From Variovorax sp. KK3 (GTDB lineage: Bacteria; Pseudomonadota; Gammaproteobacteria; Burkholderiales; Burkholderiaceae_C): 64,000 nt of DNA. The stretch is taken from positions 39,134-103,133 of the forward strand of contig NZ_LYVO01000015.1 in the NCBI RefSeq assembly GCF_001984055.1. The letters are read 5' to 3'. Below the pieces are notes generated by a model. The model saw nothing but the letters and a program-made list of their open reading frames with translations. It did no database searches and was not told the origin of the DNA. Every line of letters starts with the position of its first letter. Within the stretch, counting starts at the first letter, position 1. Made by a program: the position numbers and the translations under genes. Shown here one piece after another: positions 51,531-60,769 of this stretch.

Positions 51531-52361
51531 TCAGCGCCGCAGCGCCCCCAAGCGCTCCGACACCTCGCCCGCACACCGCTTCAGCGCCACGGCCACCGGC
51601 CCGTCCCAGCTCGCATCGAACACGGCCGTCGTGCCGATCGCCGTGATCGCCAGCGCGATCGCGCCGGTGTGGTCGAACACCGGGGCCGACATGGCGCTGA
51701 CTCCCGGCACGATCTCGCCGTCGGAGCGGCTCATGCCGTGCTCGCGCACGGCGTGCAGCTGGGCCTCGAAGCCTTTCCAGTCCGGCAGCGGCGGGGCCGG
51801 CGGCATGCCGACGTGGCGCCGGGGCGCGGCGCTGGCGCTCTTCTTCTCGCGGCGTCGCTCCTGCTCCAGCATGCGCTGCGCTTCCTCGGCCGGCAGGTAG
51901 GCGCCGAAGAGCCGGCCCGATGCCGTGCTGGTCAGCGAGAACACGGTGCCATGCCGCATGCTCATGTGCAGCGCGGCCGGCGACTCGGCCACCCGCACGA
52001 TGGTGGCGCCTCGGTCGCCCCACACGGCGATGGCGGTCGTGTGGCCGATCTCCTGCGCGAGCGACTCGACGAGCGGCGTCGCGACGTGCACCGGATCGGC
52101 CTGCTGCAGGCTGATCAACCCCAGTTGCAAGGCCAGCGGTCCGAGCAGATAGTGGCCGCTGGCGCGGTCCTGCTCGATCAAGCCGAGCCTGCCGAAGCTG
52201 ACCATGTAGGGGTGCGCCTTGGCGGCCGACATGTCGGCCTCGCGGGCCAGGTCCTTCAGCGCCATCGGCCGGCCGTGGTGCACCAGGGCACGCAGCAGTT
52301 GGCCGCCCACCTCGATGCTCTGGATGCCGCGCTGTGCGCGGTCGCCGTTGTCAGTGGCCAT
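51531..52361 (-). CDS. IclR-family regulator of the homogentisate operon
   Basis: 276 residues. The N-terminal winged helix (GIQSIEVGGQLLRALVHHGRPMALKDLAREADMSAAKAHPYMVSFGRLGLIEQD) precedes an IclR effector domain (LVESLAQEIGHTTAIAVWGDRGATIVRVAES, FDHTGAIALAITAIG). A 30-residue basic insertion (QERRREKKSASAAPRRHVGMPP) interrupts the effector domain. It is divergent from the five-gene aromatic catabolic unit; in Pseudomonas putida the homogentisate genes are controlled by the IclR-type repressor HmgR, so the same role is likely. The probable effector is homogentisate or its precursor. Confidence 0.88.
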   Translation of the reverse strand: MATDNGDRAQRGIQSIEVGGQLLRALVHHGRPMALKDLAREADMSAAKAHPYMVSFGRLGLIEQDRASGHYLLGPLALQLGLISLQQADPVHVATPLVESLAQEIGHTTAIAVWGDRGATIVRVAESPAALHMSMRHGTVFSLTSTASGRLFGAYLPAEEAQRMLEQERRREKKSASAAPRRHVGMPPAPPLPDWKGFEAQLHAVREHGMSRSDGEIVPGVSAMSAPVFDHTGAIALAITAIGTTAVFDASWDGPVAVALKRCAGEVSERLGALRR

Positions 52362-52393
52362 GGCCGCTCCGTCGTTCGTTCATGCGGAAGGCA

Positions 52394-52423
52394 TTAGACA
52401 TGATCCAAAAAGCGGACTACACT
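52394..52423 (+). promoter_or_regulatory. Promoter of the aromatic catabolic operon
   Basis: TTAGAC (52394-52399) and TACACT (52418-52423) with an 18-nt spacer, giving a leader of about 65 nt before the first gene. The tandem repeat at 52453-52482 lies just downstream, suitable for repression by roadblock. Confidence 0.5.
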
Positions 52424-52452
52424 CCGCCCGTTCGTTCCATGCAAATCAGTTT

Positions 52453-52482
52453 GTTTTAGACGAATCTGTTTCAGACGAATCC
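52453..52482. promoter_or_regulatory. Tandem 15-bp repeat, candidate IclR operator
   Basis: GTTTTAGACGAATCT followed directly by GTTTCAGACGAATCC (13 of 15 identical). It lies in the 135-nt divergent gap between the IclR gene and the catabolic operon, ending 14 nt before the first ATG and just before its ribosome-binding site (AGGAGA, 52485-52490). Confidence 0.45.
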
Positions 52483-52496
52483 ACAGGAGACCCCCG

Positions 52497-53459
52497 ATGA
52501 CCCAGTCCAACAAAGCCTTCGCCAGCCAGGCCGACCTCGAAGAAAAGAAAGTCACCTTCAGCCAGATCTCGGAGCACGCCTGGGCCTACACGGCCGAGGG
52601 CGACCCGAACACCGGCATCGTGATCGGCGACGACGCCGTGCTGGTGGCCGACACCCAGGCCACCCCGGCCATGGCGGCCGACGTGATCCGCCGCATTCGC
52701 GAAGTGACCGACAAGCCCATCAAGTACGTGGTGCTCACCCATTACCACGCCGTGCGCGTGCTGGGCGCGAGCGCCTACCAGCCGCAGCAGATCCTGGCGA
52801 GCCAGGACACCTACGACCTGATCGTCGAGCGCGGCGAAGAGGACAAGGCCAGCGAGATCGGCCGTTTCCCGCGCCTGTTCCAGAACGTCGAGACCGTGCC
52901 CGCGGGCATGACCTGGCCGACCATGACCTTCACCGGCAAGATGACCCTGTGGCTGGGCAAGCTCGAGGTGCAGCTGCTGCAGCTCGGCCGCGGCCACACC
53001 AAGGGCGACACCGTGGTCTGGCTGCCGGGCGAAAAGGCCCTGCTGTCGGGCGACCTGGTCGAGTTCGACGCCACGCCCTATGCCGGCGACGCCTACTTCA
53101 AGGACTGGCCGCAAACCCTCGACAACATTGCCGCCCTGAAGCCCAAGGCCCTGGTGCCCGGCCGCGGCGCCGCGCTCACCACGCCCGAAGAAGTGGCCAA
53201 GGGCCTGGCCGGCACGCGCGATTTCATCGCCGACGTGTATGCCAGCGTGTCCGAAGGCGCGAAGGCCGGCAAGGACCTGAACGCCGTCTACAAGGACACC
53301 TACGCCAAGCTCAAGCCCAAGTACGGCCACTGGGTCATCTTCGACCACTGCATGCCCTTCGACGTGACGCGCTGCTACGACGAGGCGACGAAGTACGCCG
53401 ACCCGCGCGTGTGGACCGCCGAGCGCGACGTCGAGATGTGGAAGACGCTGGAAGGCTGA
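52497..53459 (+). CDS. MBL-fold protein with half of the metal site missing
   Basis: 320 residues. The metallo-beta-lactamase fold is recognised by IVIGDDAVLVADTQATPAMA, VVLTHYHAVRVLGASAY, LGRGHTKGDTVVWLPGEKALLSGDLVEFDA and LVPGRG. Metal site 1 ligands are present: His82, His84, His167 and the shared Asp186. The site 2 ligands are replaced: the DH of HxHxDH is Val86-Arg87, and the His of the usual PGHG is Arg223. A mono-metal enzyme or non-hydrolytic role is therefore likely. It is the first gene of the homogentisate unit, 43 nt before the FAD hydroxylase; a thioester or lactone substrate of the pathway is conceivable but unproven. Confidence 0.88.
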   Translation: MTQSNKAFASQADLEEKKVTFSQISEHAWAYTAEGDPNTGIVIGDDAVLVADTQATPAMAADVIRRIREVTDKPIKYVVLTHYHAVRVLGASAYQPQQILASQDTYDLIVERGEEDKASEIGRFPRLFQNVETVPAGMTWPTMTFTGKMTLWLGKLEVQLLQLGRGHTKGDTVVWLPGEKALLSGDLVEFDATPYAGDAYFKDWPQTLDNIAALKPKALVPGRGAALTTPEEVAKGLAGTRDFIADVYASVSEGAKAGKDLNAVYKDTYAKLKPKYGHWVIFDHCMPFDVTRCYDEATKYADPRVWTAERDVEMWKTLEG

Positions 53460-53502
53460 TCGGGGCCAAGGGCAAGACGAGAAGACAGACGGAGACAAGA
53501 AC

Positions 53503-55161
53503 GTGAACGCAGTCGCCGATGCCCCCGCCGCAGCGCAGATCGACTACCAGTCCCTGCGCTACGACTACCGCCACCATCCCGACCAGGACGCCGCCGCACC
53601 CGCCCACCACCCGGTCGTGATCGTCGGTGCCGGCCCCGTCGGCCTGGCGCTGGCCATCGACCTCGCCCAGCGCCGGGTGCCGGTGGTGCTGCTGGACAAC
53701 GACAACAAGCTTTCCACCGGCTCCCGCGCCATCTGCTTCGCCAAGCGCTCGCTGGAGATCTTCGACCGGCTCGGCTGCGGCGAGCGCATGACGGCCAAGG
53801 GCGTGTCGTGGAAGCTCGGCCGCGTCTTCCTGCAGGACGCGCAGATCTACGAGTTCGACCTGCTGCCCGAGCCGGGCCACCACCGCCCGGCCTTCGTCAA
53901 CCTGCAGCAGTTCTACGTCGAGGGCTACCTGGCCGAGCGCGCGGCCGAGCTGCCCGGCCTGGACATCCGCTGGAGCCACAAGGTCGTCGGCGTCGAGCAG
54001 CATGCCGACCACACGCTGCTGACGGTCGAAACGCCCGAGGGCACCTACAGCCTGCAGGCCGGCTGGCTGGCCGCCTGCGACGGTTCCCGCTCCGCGGTGC
54101 GCCAGCTGATCGGCCAGGAGAGCAAGGGCCGTGTCTTCAAGGACCGCTTCCTGATCGCCGACGTGAAGATGAAGGCCGACTTCCCGGCCGAGCGCTGGTT
54201 CTGGTTCGACCCGCCCTTCCACCGCAACCAGAGCGTGCTGCTGCACATGCAGCCCGACGGCATCTGGCGCGTCGACTTCCAGCTCGGCTGGGACGCCGAC
54301 CCCGAGGCCGAGAAGCGGCCCGAGAACATCATCCCGCGCGTCAAGGCGCTGCTGGAAGCCTCGCCCTTCAAGGACGCCGAGTTCGAGCTCGAATGGGCCA
54401 GCGTCTACACCTTCGCCTGCCAGCGCATGGATGCCTTCCGCCACGGCCGCGTGCTGTTCGCGGGCGACTCGGCGCACGGCGTGTCGCCCTTCGGCGCACG
54501 CGGCGCCAACTCGGGCGTGCAGGACGCCGACAACCTGGGCTGGAAGCTCGCGGCGGTGGTGCAGGGCGAAGCGCCCGAAGCACTGCTCGACAGCTACGCC
54601 CGCGAGCGCGAATACGCCGCCGACGAGAACATCCGCAACTCCACGCGCGCCACCGACTTCATCACGCCCAAGAGCGACGTGAGCCGGCTCTACCGCGACG
54701 CCGTGCTGCAACTGGCCCGGCGCCATGCCTTCGCGCATTCGCTGGTCAACAGCGGCCGGCTCTCGGTGCCTGCCACGCTGCATGGCTCGACGCTCGGTAC
54801 GCCCGACGTCGACGATTTCGCGGGGCGTATGCTGCCCGGCGCGGTGGCGGCCGATGCGCCCGCGGCCGCGGGCGGCTGGCTGCTGGACGCGATCGGCGCC
54901 GACGGCCGCTTCGCCGCACTGGTCTTCGGCGACGGTGCCGCCGCCGATGCCAGCCTGCGCGCGCTGGCCGAATCCGACGTTCCTGCCGCGGTCGTGCGCG
55001 TGCCGCTCGACGAAGCCCATGCGCTGGCCGCGCAGCGCTACGACGCACGCCCCGGCACCACCTACCTGCTGCGCCCCGACCAGCACGTGTGCGCGCGCTG
55101 GCGCAGCCCGACGGCCGCCGCCATCCGCGGCGCACACGCCCGCGCGCTCGCCAAGTCTTGA
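53503..55161 (+). CDS. FAD-dependent aromatic hydroxylase (candidate 3-hydroxyphenylacetate 6-hydroxylase flavoprotein)
   Basis: 552 residues; GTG start with GGAGA upstream. Group A flavin hydroxylase: FAD motif VIVGAGPVGLALAIDLAQRRVPVVLLDND, LAACDGSRSAVRQLIG (DG motif), and RVLFAGDSAHGVSPFGARGANSGVQDADNLGWKLAAV (GD motif). A thioredoxin-like C-terminal domain follows (from about 435). Such enzymes insert oxygen into a phenolic ring using NAD(P)H. Position directly before a small partner protein, hmgA and fahA mirrors the mhaA-mhaB arrangement of Pseudomonas putida, in which 3-hydroxyphenylacetate is hydroxylated to homogentisate. The substrate is inferred from context; 3-hydroxybenzoate- or resorcinol-type substrates are alternatives. 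Confidence 0.85.
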   Translation: MNAVADAPAAAQIDYQSLRYDYRHHPDQDAAAPAHHPVVIVGAGPVGLALAIDLAQRRVPVVLLDNDNKLSTGSRAICFAKRSLEIFDRLGCGERMTAKGVSWKLGRVFLQDAQIYEFDLLPEPGHHRPAFVNLQQFYVEGYLAERAAELPGLDIRWSHKVVGVEQHADHTLLTVETPEGTYSLQAGWLAACDGSRSAVRQLIGQESKGRVFKDRFLIADVKMKADFPAERWFWFDPPFHRNQSVLLHMQPDGIWRVDFQLGWDADPEAEKRPENIIPRVKALLEASPFKDAEFELEWASVYTFACQRMDAFRHGRVLFAGDSAHGVSPFGARGANSGVQDADNLGWKLAAVVQGEAPEALLDSYAREREYAADENIRNSTRATDFITPKSDVSRLYRDAVLQLARRHAFAHSLVNSGRLSVPATLHGSTLGTPDVDDFAGRMLPGAVAADAPAAAGGWLLDAIGADGRFAALVFGDGAAADASLRALAESDVPAAVVRVPLDEAHALAAQRYDARPGTTYLLRPDQHVCARWRSPTAAAIRGAHARALAKS

Positions 55162-55173
55162 GAGGACCACGAC

Positions 55174-55389
55174 ATGACCACCGCCATGAACGCGCCCGAC
55201 GGCACGCACCTGATCCTCACGCCGCACCTCGACGCACCGGACGATTTCTACGAGGCCCTGCTCGACGCCCACCAGGGCCTGTCGATCAAGGACAGCCATG
55301 CCTTCAATGCGCGCCTGGTGCTGGTGCTGGCCAACCACATCGGTTCGCTGCCGGTGCTGCGCGAAGCCTTGGCGGCGGCGCGCGGCTGA
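55174..55389 (+). CDS. Small DUF2783-like protein, candidate hydroxylase partner (MhaB-like)
   Basis: 71 residues; AGAGGA upstream. Mostly helical and acidic at the front: [43 protein letters not shown] assign it to DUF2783 from memory. It lies 12 nt after the flavoprotein gene. In P. putida, hydroxylation of 3-hydroxyphenylacetate needs a small coupling protein (MhaB) next to the flavoprotein, so this may be the equivalent. No catalytic motif is visible. Confidence 0.7.
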   Translation: MTTAMNAPDGTHLILTPHLDAPDDFYEALLDAHQGLSIKDSHAFNARLVLVLANHIGSLPVLREALAAARG

Positions 55390-55438
55390 CCCGGCATCGG
55401 CGACCGAACCGAATCGAATCGATCGACAAAGGAAATCC

Positions 55439-56734
55439 ATGAGCACCGATGCATTGCGCTACCAGAGCGGCTTCGGCAACGAACACGCCACCGAGGCCGT
55501 TCCGGGCGCCCTGCCGCAGGGCCGCAACAGCCCGCAGCGCGCGCCGCACGACCTGTACCCCGAGCTGATCTCGGGCACTGCCTTCACCGCGCCGCGGCAC
55601 GAGAACCGGCGCACCTGGATGTACCGCCGCCAGCCCTCGGTGGTCTCGGGCCGCTACCAGAGCTATGCACAGCAGTGGTGGCAGACCGGACCCGACCGCG
55701 AGGTCGTGCTCGCACCCGAGCCGCTGCGCTGGCACCCGATCCCGCTGGAGAACGCCGAGGTCGATTTCGTCGACGGCGTGCGCACGCTCGCGGCCAACGG
55801 CGACGCCGAGGCGCAGACGGGCCTGGCCGCGCACGTCTACCTGGCCAACCGCTCGATGGAGCGCCGCGCCTTCGTCAACGCCGACGGCGAAATGCTCTTC
55901 GTGCCGCAGCAGGGCCGCGTGGTGCTGACCACCGAAATGGGCGTGCTCGAGCTCAAGCCCGGCGAGATCGCGGTCGTGCCGCGTGGGGTCGTGTTCAAGG
56001 TCGGCCTGCCCGATGGCCCCTCGCGCGGCTACCTCTGCGAAAACTACGGCGCCCAATTCCGCCTGCCCGAGCTGGGCCCGATCGGCTCCAACGGCCTGGC
56101 GAACGCGCGCGACTTCCTCGCGCCCGTGGCCGCCTTCGAGACCGACACCGGCCCCTACGAGCTGGTCAAGAAATCGTCGGGCCGCCTGTGGCGCGCGCCG
56201 ATGAAGCAGTCGCCCTTCAACGTGGTCGCCTGGCACGGCAACCTGTCGCCGGTGAAGTACGACACGGCCAACTTCATGACCATCGGCTCGATCAGCTTCG
56301 ACCACCCGGACCCGTCGATCTTCACCGTGCTGACCTCGCCCTCGGACACGCCCGGCACGGCCAACTGCGACTTCGTGATCTTCCCGCCGCGCTGGCTGGT
56401 GATGGAAGACACCTTCCGTCCGCCCTGGTACCACCGCAACCTCATGAGCGAGTTCATGGGCCTGGTGTACGGCGAGTACGACGCCAAGCCCGGCGGCTTC
56501 AAGCCCGGCGGTGCCAGCCTGCACAACGCGATGGTGCCGCACGGCCCCGACGAAGAAGCGTTCGAGAAGGCGAGCCACGCCGACCTGAAGCCGCAGAAGC
56601 TCGACAACACGCTGGCCTTCATGTTCGAGAGCCGCTTCCGCTTCATCCCGAGCGCCTGGGCCCTGCAAAGCCCGGCGCTCGACACCGACTACGCCGACTG
56701 CTGGGCCGGCCTCAAGGACCAATTCAAGCCATGA
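55439..56734 (+). CDS. hmgA: Homogentisate 1,2-dioxygenase
   Basis: 431 residues from the ATG at 55439, with AAAGGA (55428-55433). Full-length enzyme: [26 protein letters not shown] at the N-terminus, cupin-type core [32 protein letters not shown], and the iron-ligand region [15 protein letters not shown] with [10 protein letters not shown]. It opens the homogentisate ring with O2 to give 4-maleylacetoacetate. Its stop overlaps the fahA start (ATGA). Confidence 0.97.
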   Translation: MSTDALRYQSGFGNEHATEAVPGALPQGRNSPQRAPHDLYPELISGTAFTAPRHENRRTWMYRRQPSVVSGRYQSYAQQWWQTGPDREVVLAPEPLRWHPIPLENAEVDFVDGVRTLAANGDAEAQTGLAAHVYLANRSMERRAFVNADGEMLFVPQQGRVVLTTEMGVLELKPGEIAVVPRGVVFKVGLPDGPSRGYLCENYGAQFRLPELGPIGSNGLANARDFLAPVAAFETDTGPYELVKKSSGRLWRAPMKQSPFNVVAWHGNLSPVKYDTANFMTIGSISFDHPDPSIFTVLTSPSDTPGTANCDFVIFPPRWLVMEDTFRPPWYHRNLMSEFMGLVYGEYDAKPGGFKPGGASLHNAMVPHGPDEEAFEKASHADLKPQKLDNTLAFMFESRFRFIPSAWALQSPALDTDYADCWAGLKDQFKP

Positions 56735-58011
56735 ACCCCGACGCGCTCAATCCCACCCACGACCCGGCGCTGCGCAGCTGGGTCGCTTCGGCCAACCAGC
56801 CGGGCTGCGACTTCCCGATCCAGAACCTGCCCTTCGGCCGCTTCAGGCCCTCCGGCAGCAGCGATGCCTTCCGCATCGGCGTCGCCATCGGCGACCAGGT
56901 GCTGGACCTGCGTGCCACCGGCCTCATCGGCGACGAGGACATGAACGCGCTGATGGGCCACACCCGCGAGGCGCGCCAGCACCTGCGTGCCGCCATCTCC
57001 GCCGGCCTGGCCGAGGGCAGCGACCAGCAGGCCGCCTGGTCGAAAGCCCTGCTGCCGCAGTCGGCGGTGGAGCTCACTGTGCCCTGCCGCATCGGCGACT
57101 ACACCGACTTCTACACCGGCATCCACCATGCCCGCACCGTCGGCAGCCTGTTCCGGCCCGACGAGCCGCTGCTGCCCAACTACCAGTGGGTGCCGATCGG
57201 CTACCACGGCCGCGCCTCGTCCATCGGCATTTCGGGCCAGCGCTTTCGCCGGCCGCAGGGCCAGACCAAGGCGCCGGATGCCAAGACGCCGAGCTTCGGC
57301 CCCTCGAAGCGGCTCGACTACGAGCTGGAACTCGGCTTCCTGGTCGGGCAGGGCAACGCGCTGGGCCAGCCCATTCCCATCGCACAGGCCGAGGCGCACC
57401 TCTTCGGCGTGACCCTGCTCAACGACTGGTCGGCGCGCGACATCCAGGCCTGGGAATACCAGCCGCTGGGCCCCTTCCTGTCGAAGAACTTCGCCAGCAC
57501 GCTGTCGCCCTGGATCGTGACCATGGAGGCGCTGGCGCCGTTTCGCGCGCCCTTCGCGCGCCCGGCCGGCGACCCGCAGCCGTTGCCTTACCTGGACGCG
57601 CCCGTCAACAGCGCGGCCGGCGCCCTCGACATCGTGCTCGAAGTGCTGCTGCAGACCGCGAAGATGCGCGAGGCCGGCGAGGCGCCGGTGCGGCTCACCC
57701 GCGGCAACGTGCGCGATGCGGCCTATTGGACGGCCGCCCAGCTGATCACCCACCACACGGTGAACGGCTGCAACCTGCAGCCCGGCGACCTGCTGGGTTC
57801 CGGCACGCTGTCCGGGCCGAAGCCCGACGAAGCCGGCTCGCTGCTGGAACTCACGCTCGGCGGCAAGCAGCAGGTCGAGCTGCCCAACGGCGAGCGCCGC
57901 AGTTTCCTCGAGGACGGCGACACGCTGATCCTGCGCGGCTTCTGCGAACGCGAAGGCGCGGTGCGCATCGGGCTCGGGGAAGTGAGCGGCACAGTGGAAC
58001 CGGCGCTGTAG
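56731..58011 (+). CDS. fahA: Fumarylacetoacetase
   Basis: 426 residues, eukaryote-like length. An N-terminal domain ([16 protein letters not shown]) precedes the FAH domain: [80 protein letters not shown] and the metal- and substrate-binding acidic residues within them. It cleaves fumarylacetoacetate to fumarate and acetoacetate. The isomerase (maiA) that should act between HmgA and FahA is not in this operon or window. Confidence 0.97.
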   Translation: MNPDALNPTHDPALRSWVASANQPGCDFPIQNLPFGRFRPSGSSDAFRIGVAIGDQVLDLRATGLIGDEDMNALMGHTREARQHLRAAISAGLAEGSDQQAAWSKALLPQSAVELTVPCRIGDYTDFYTGIHHARTVGSLFRPDEPLLPNYQWVPIGYHGRASSIGISGQRFRRPQGQTKAPDAKTPSFGPSKRLDYELELGFLVGQGNALGQPIPIAQAEAHLFGVTLLNDWSARDIQAWEYQPLGPFLSKNFASTLSPWIVTMEALAPFRAPFARPAGDPQPLPYLDAPVNSAAGALDIVLEVLLQTAKMREAGEAPVRLTRGNVRDAAYWTAAQLITHHTVNGCNLQPGDLLGSGTLSGPKPDEAGSLLELTLGGKQQVELPNGERRSFLEDGDTLILRGFCEREGAVRIGLGEVSGTVEPAL

Positions 58012-58107
58012 GGGATTGCACCGTGTCGAGGCGGGACGGGGCCTTTTCCTACGCTCCCGTTCCCGACCCCTGCGATACTGGCGTGCTTGCCTCGTAAGGA
58101 CCCCGCC

Positions 58108-58476
58108 GTGAATGTGCTGATCGTCGATGACAACAAGGCCGCGGCCGACCTGCTGCGGGAACTGCTCGCCCTGGAGGACCACGCGGTCCATTGCAGCTAC
58201 ACGGCACAGGCCGCGCTGGATGCCGCGACTGCCGCCACCACCCCCTTCGACGCCGCACTGGTCGATCTGGTGCTGCCGGACTTCTCCGGCGCCGAACTCG
58301 CCCGCCGCCTGCGTGCCGCTGCCGGCGAACGCCCCATGCTCCTGGTCGCTGTTTCGGGGCTGGGCCTGGAAGACGCCGGCGATGCAGCCACGCCCGGCCT
58401 GTTCGATCACCATCTGCAGAAGCCCATCGACTTCGAGGCACTCGATCGCATGCTCGCGGCGGCGCCGGCCCGCTGA
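58108..58476 (+). CDS. Single-domain response regulator
   Basis: 122 residues from a GTG at 58108, with AAGGA at 58096-58100; a TTG at 58087 would add seven residues. Receiver only: VLIVDDNKAAADLL with the acidic pair, the phosphoacceptor Asp in AALVDLVLPDFSG, Ser/Thr position in VAVSGLG, and Lys in LQKPIDF. There is no output domain, so it probably acts as a phosphate shuttle, as CheY-like proteins do. It converges with two hybrid kinase genes on the minus strand. Confidence 0.88.
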   Translation: MNVLIVDDNKAAADLLRELLALEDHAVHCSYTAQAALDAATAATTPFDAALVDLVLPDFSGAELARRLRAAAGERPMLLVAVSGLGLEDAGDAATPGLFDHHLQKPIDFEALDRMLAAAPAR

Positions 58477-58488
58477 GGTCGCTCAGGT

Positions 58489-58515
58489 GGTCCAGCCGGT
58501 CCAGCCGGTCCAGCC
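58489..58515. repeat. Three 9-bp tandem repeats between convergent genes
   Basis: GGTCCAGCC three times in exact tandem, in the 79-nt gap between the receiver gene and the hybrid kinase gene. Likely slippage product; no function visible. Confidence 0.85.
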
Positions 58516-58555
58516 CGCTCGATCGCTGAGCGCCATCCCGAGCCCCTGACGGGCA

Positions 58556-60759
58556 TCAGGCCGCAGCGTTCTCCGCCCCGTTGTTGCTGCTGTTGATGTT
58601 GCCGTTGTGCCCCGCGCGGCCCACGGACCATTGCCGGATGCAGGCCAGCAGGCCCTGCGCGTCGGCCGGCTTGACGAAGTGGTGGTCGAAGCCGGCCTTG
58701 AACGCCGTCTTGCGATCTTCCCGCTGCCCGTAGCCGGTCAGGGCGATCAGCAGCAGCGCCTTGCCTTCCGGCATCGCGCGCATGCGGCGCGCCACCTCGT
58801 AGCCGTCGAGCAGCGGCAGGCCGATGTCGAGCACCACCGCCTCGGGTTGGTGGGCGGCGAGGGCGGCGAGCGCCTGCTGGCCGTCGGCAGCGATGCGGAC
58901 CACGTGTCCTTCCAGCTCCAGCACTGCCGCGATGCCGGCGGCCGCGTCCTGGTTGTCGTCGACCACCAGCACGCGCAGCGCGTCGGCCCTTAGCGCGGCG
59001 GCCGCAGCGGCGGCGGCGGGCGCGGGCGCCAGCGCCGGCCCGGCCGTGCAAGGCAGCCACAGCCGGAATTCGGAGCCGTGGTTGTGACCCTCGCTGTGTG
59101 CCTCGATCCGTCCGCCGTGCATTTCGGTCAGCCGCCGCGCCAATGTCAGGCCGACACCGAGCCCACCCTGCATGCGGTCGAGGCCGCGCTCGCCTTGCTC
59201 GAACAGGTCGAAGATGCGCGGCAGCAGCGCGGCATCGATGCCCATGCCCTGGTCGCGCACCGAGACGACGACCTCGCCCTGGTCCACGGCGCAGGCCAGC
59301 GCGATGTCGGTGTCGTCGGGGCTGTACTTCGCGGCGTTGTGCAGCAGGTTGGCGATCACCTGCGTGAGCCGCGCGGTGTCGCCGGCCACCCAGGCCGGCT
59401 CGCGCGGCAGCGTCACGGCCAGGTGCTGGCGGCGTCCGTCGATGAAAGGCTGCACCGTCTCCACGCTCTGCGTGATCACGCTGCGCAGGTCCAGCGTCTG
59501 CCGCTTCAGCACGATCTTGCCCTGGCTGATGCGGGCCACGTCGAGCAGTTCCTCGATCAGCCGCGTCAGCTGCCGCAGCTGGCGCTCGGCGATGTCCAGC
59601 GCCCAGTCGACCTTGGGATGCGGTGTTCCGACGCGGCGGATCACCTCCACCGCGGTGTGGATGGGCGCCAGCGGGTTGCGCAGCTCGTGCGACATCATGG
59701 CCAGGAACTCGTCCTTGCGGCGGTTGGCGCGCTGCAGCTCCTCCTGCGCGGCCTGCAGGCTGCGGTAGAGCCGCGCGTTCTCGAAAGCCGCGCCGGCCCG
59801 CGCGGCCAGCTCGTCGACCAGGCCGAGGTCCGGCCCATCGCCCTCGGCCGGGCCGGCCACGAGCACCGCGCCCAGCGTGCGCTCGCCGCTCGTCAGCGGC
59901 ACCACCATGCCCGCGCCGAGCGCCACCGGCTTCGACGGGCCGAGCAGGGCGCCGGCCAGTTGCGCCAGCGCCGGCGCGTCGATGCGCACGTGCCGCCGGC
60001 CTTCCGACGCCTCGCGCAAGGCAGCGCGCACGCCGTCGGGCAGCGCCGCGTCCGAGGCGGCCACCAGCCGCGGCCACGCTTCGTCGGCGGCCTGGGCCGC
60101 GGCCCGGAGCGCGCCGGCGCCGAGTTCGGGGTCGCTCGCCAGCACCAGCGCCAGCGGCGCGAGCCGCGGCACCAGCAGGGCCGCGAGCTGCTCCATCGCG
60201 ATCTCGATCTGCAGCGAGCCGCCGAGCGCGCGGCTGGCGTCGGCCAGGAAGGCCGAGCGCCGGTCGTTCTCCTCGGCCGCGCGGCGCGCCGTCTGAGCCG
60301 CCGCCACCGCGGCGCGCGCATCGGCCTGGCGGCGCACCTGGCGCTGCATCAGGTAGAGCGACACGAACACCGACACCTTGCCGCGCAGGATCTCCGGCAC
60401 CACCGGCGACAGGATGTAGTCGACCGCGCCCAGCGAATAGCCGCGCGCCTGCTGCATCTCGTCGGCATACGAGGTGATGAAGATGATCGGCGTGTGCGCG
60501 CAGCGCCGGTGCTGGCGGATCAGCGTCGCGGTCTCGAAGCCGTCGATGCCGGGCATGTTCACGTCGAGCAGGATCACGGCGAACTCGCGCTGCAGGATCT
60601 CGCGCAGCGCGTCGGCGCCCGAGCGCACAAGCACCAAATCTTGCCCCAGCTCTTCGAGCACGGTGCGGAACACCAGCAGCTTCTCGGGCAGGTCGTCCAC
60701 CACCAGGATGCTGGCCTTTTCCCCATCGGGGAGGGCCGCGAAGTCCGACGGGTCGTCGT

Positions 60760-60769
<10 letters not shown>
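58556..60769 (-). CDS. Hybrid histidine kinase REC-GAF-HisKA-HATPase-REC
   Basis: 737 residues from a GTG at 60769, which overlaps the stop of the upstream hybrid kinase by 10 nt. Order: N-terminal receiver (ILVVDDLPEKLLVF, VILLDVNMPGIDG), a helical linker, a GAF-like domain (about 195-345), a HisKA domain with His in MMSHELRNPLAP, ATPase boxes (NLLHNAAKYSP, VRDQGMGID, GGLGVGLTLARRL), an Ala/Pro linker and a C-terminal receiver (VLVVDDNQDAAAG, VVLDIGLPLLDG). No membrane segment, so it is cytoplasmic, and its N-terminal receiver probably takes phosphate from the partner kinase. The tail ends in an Asn-rich NGNINSSNNG. Confidence 0.9.
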
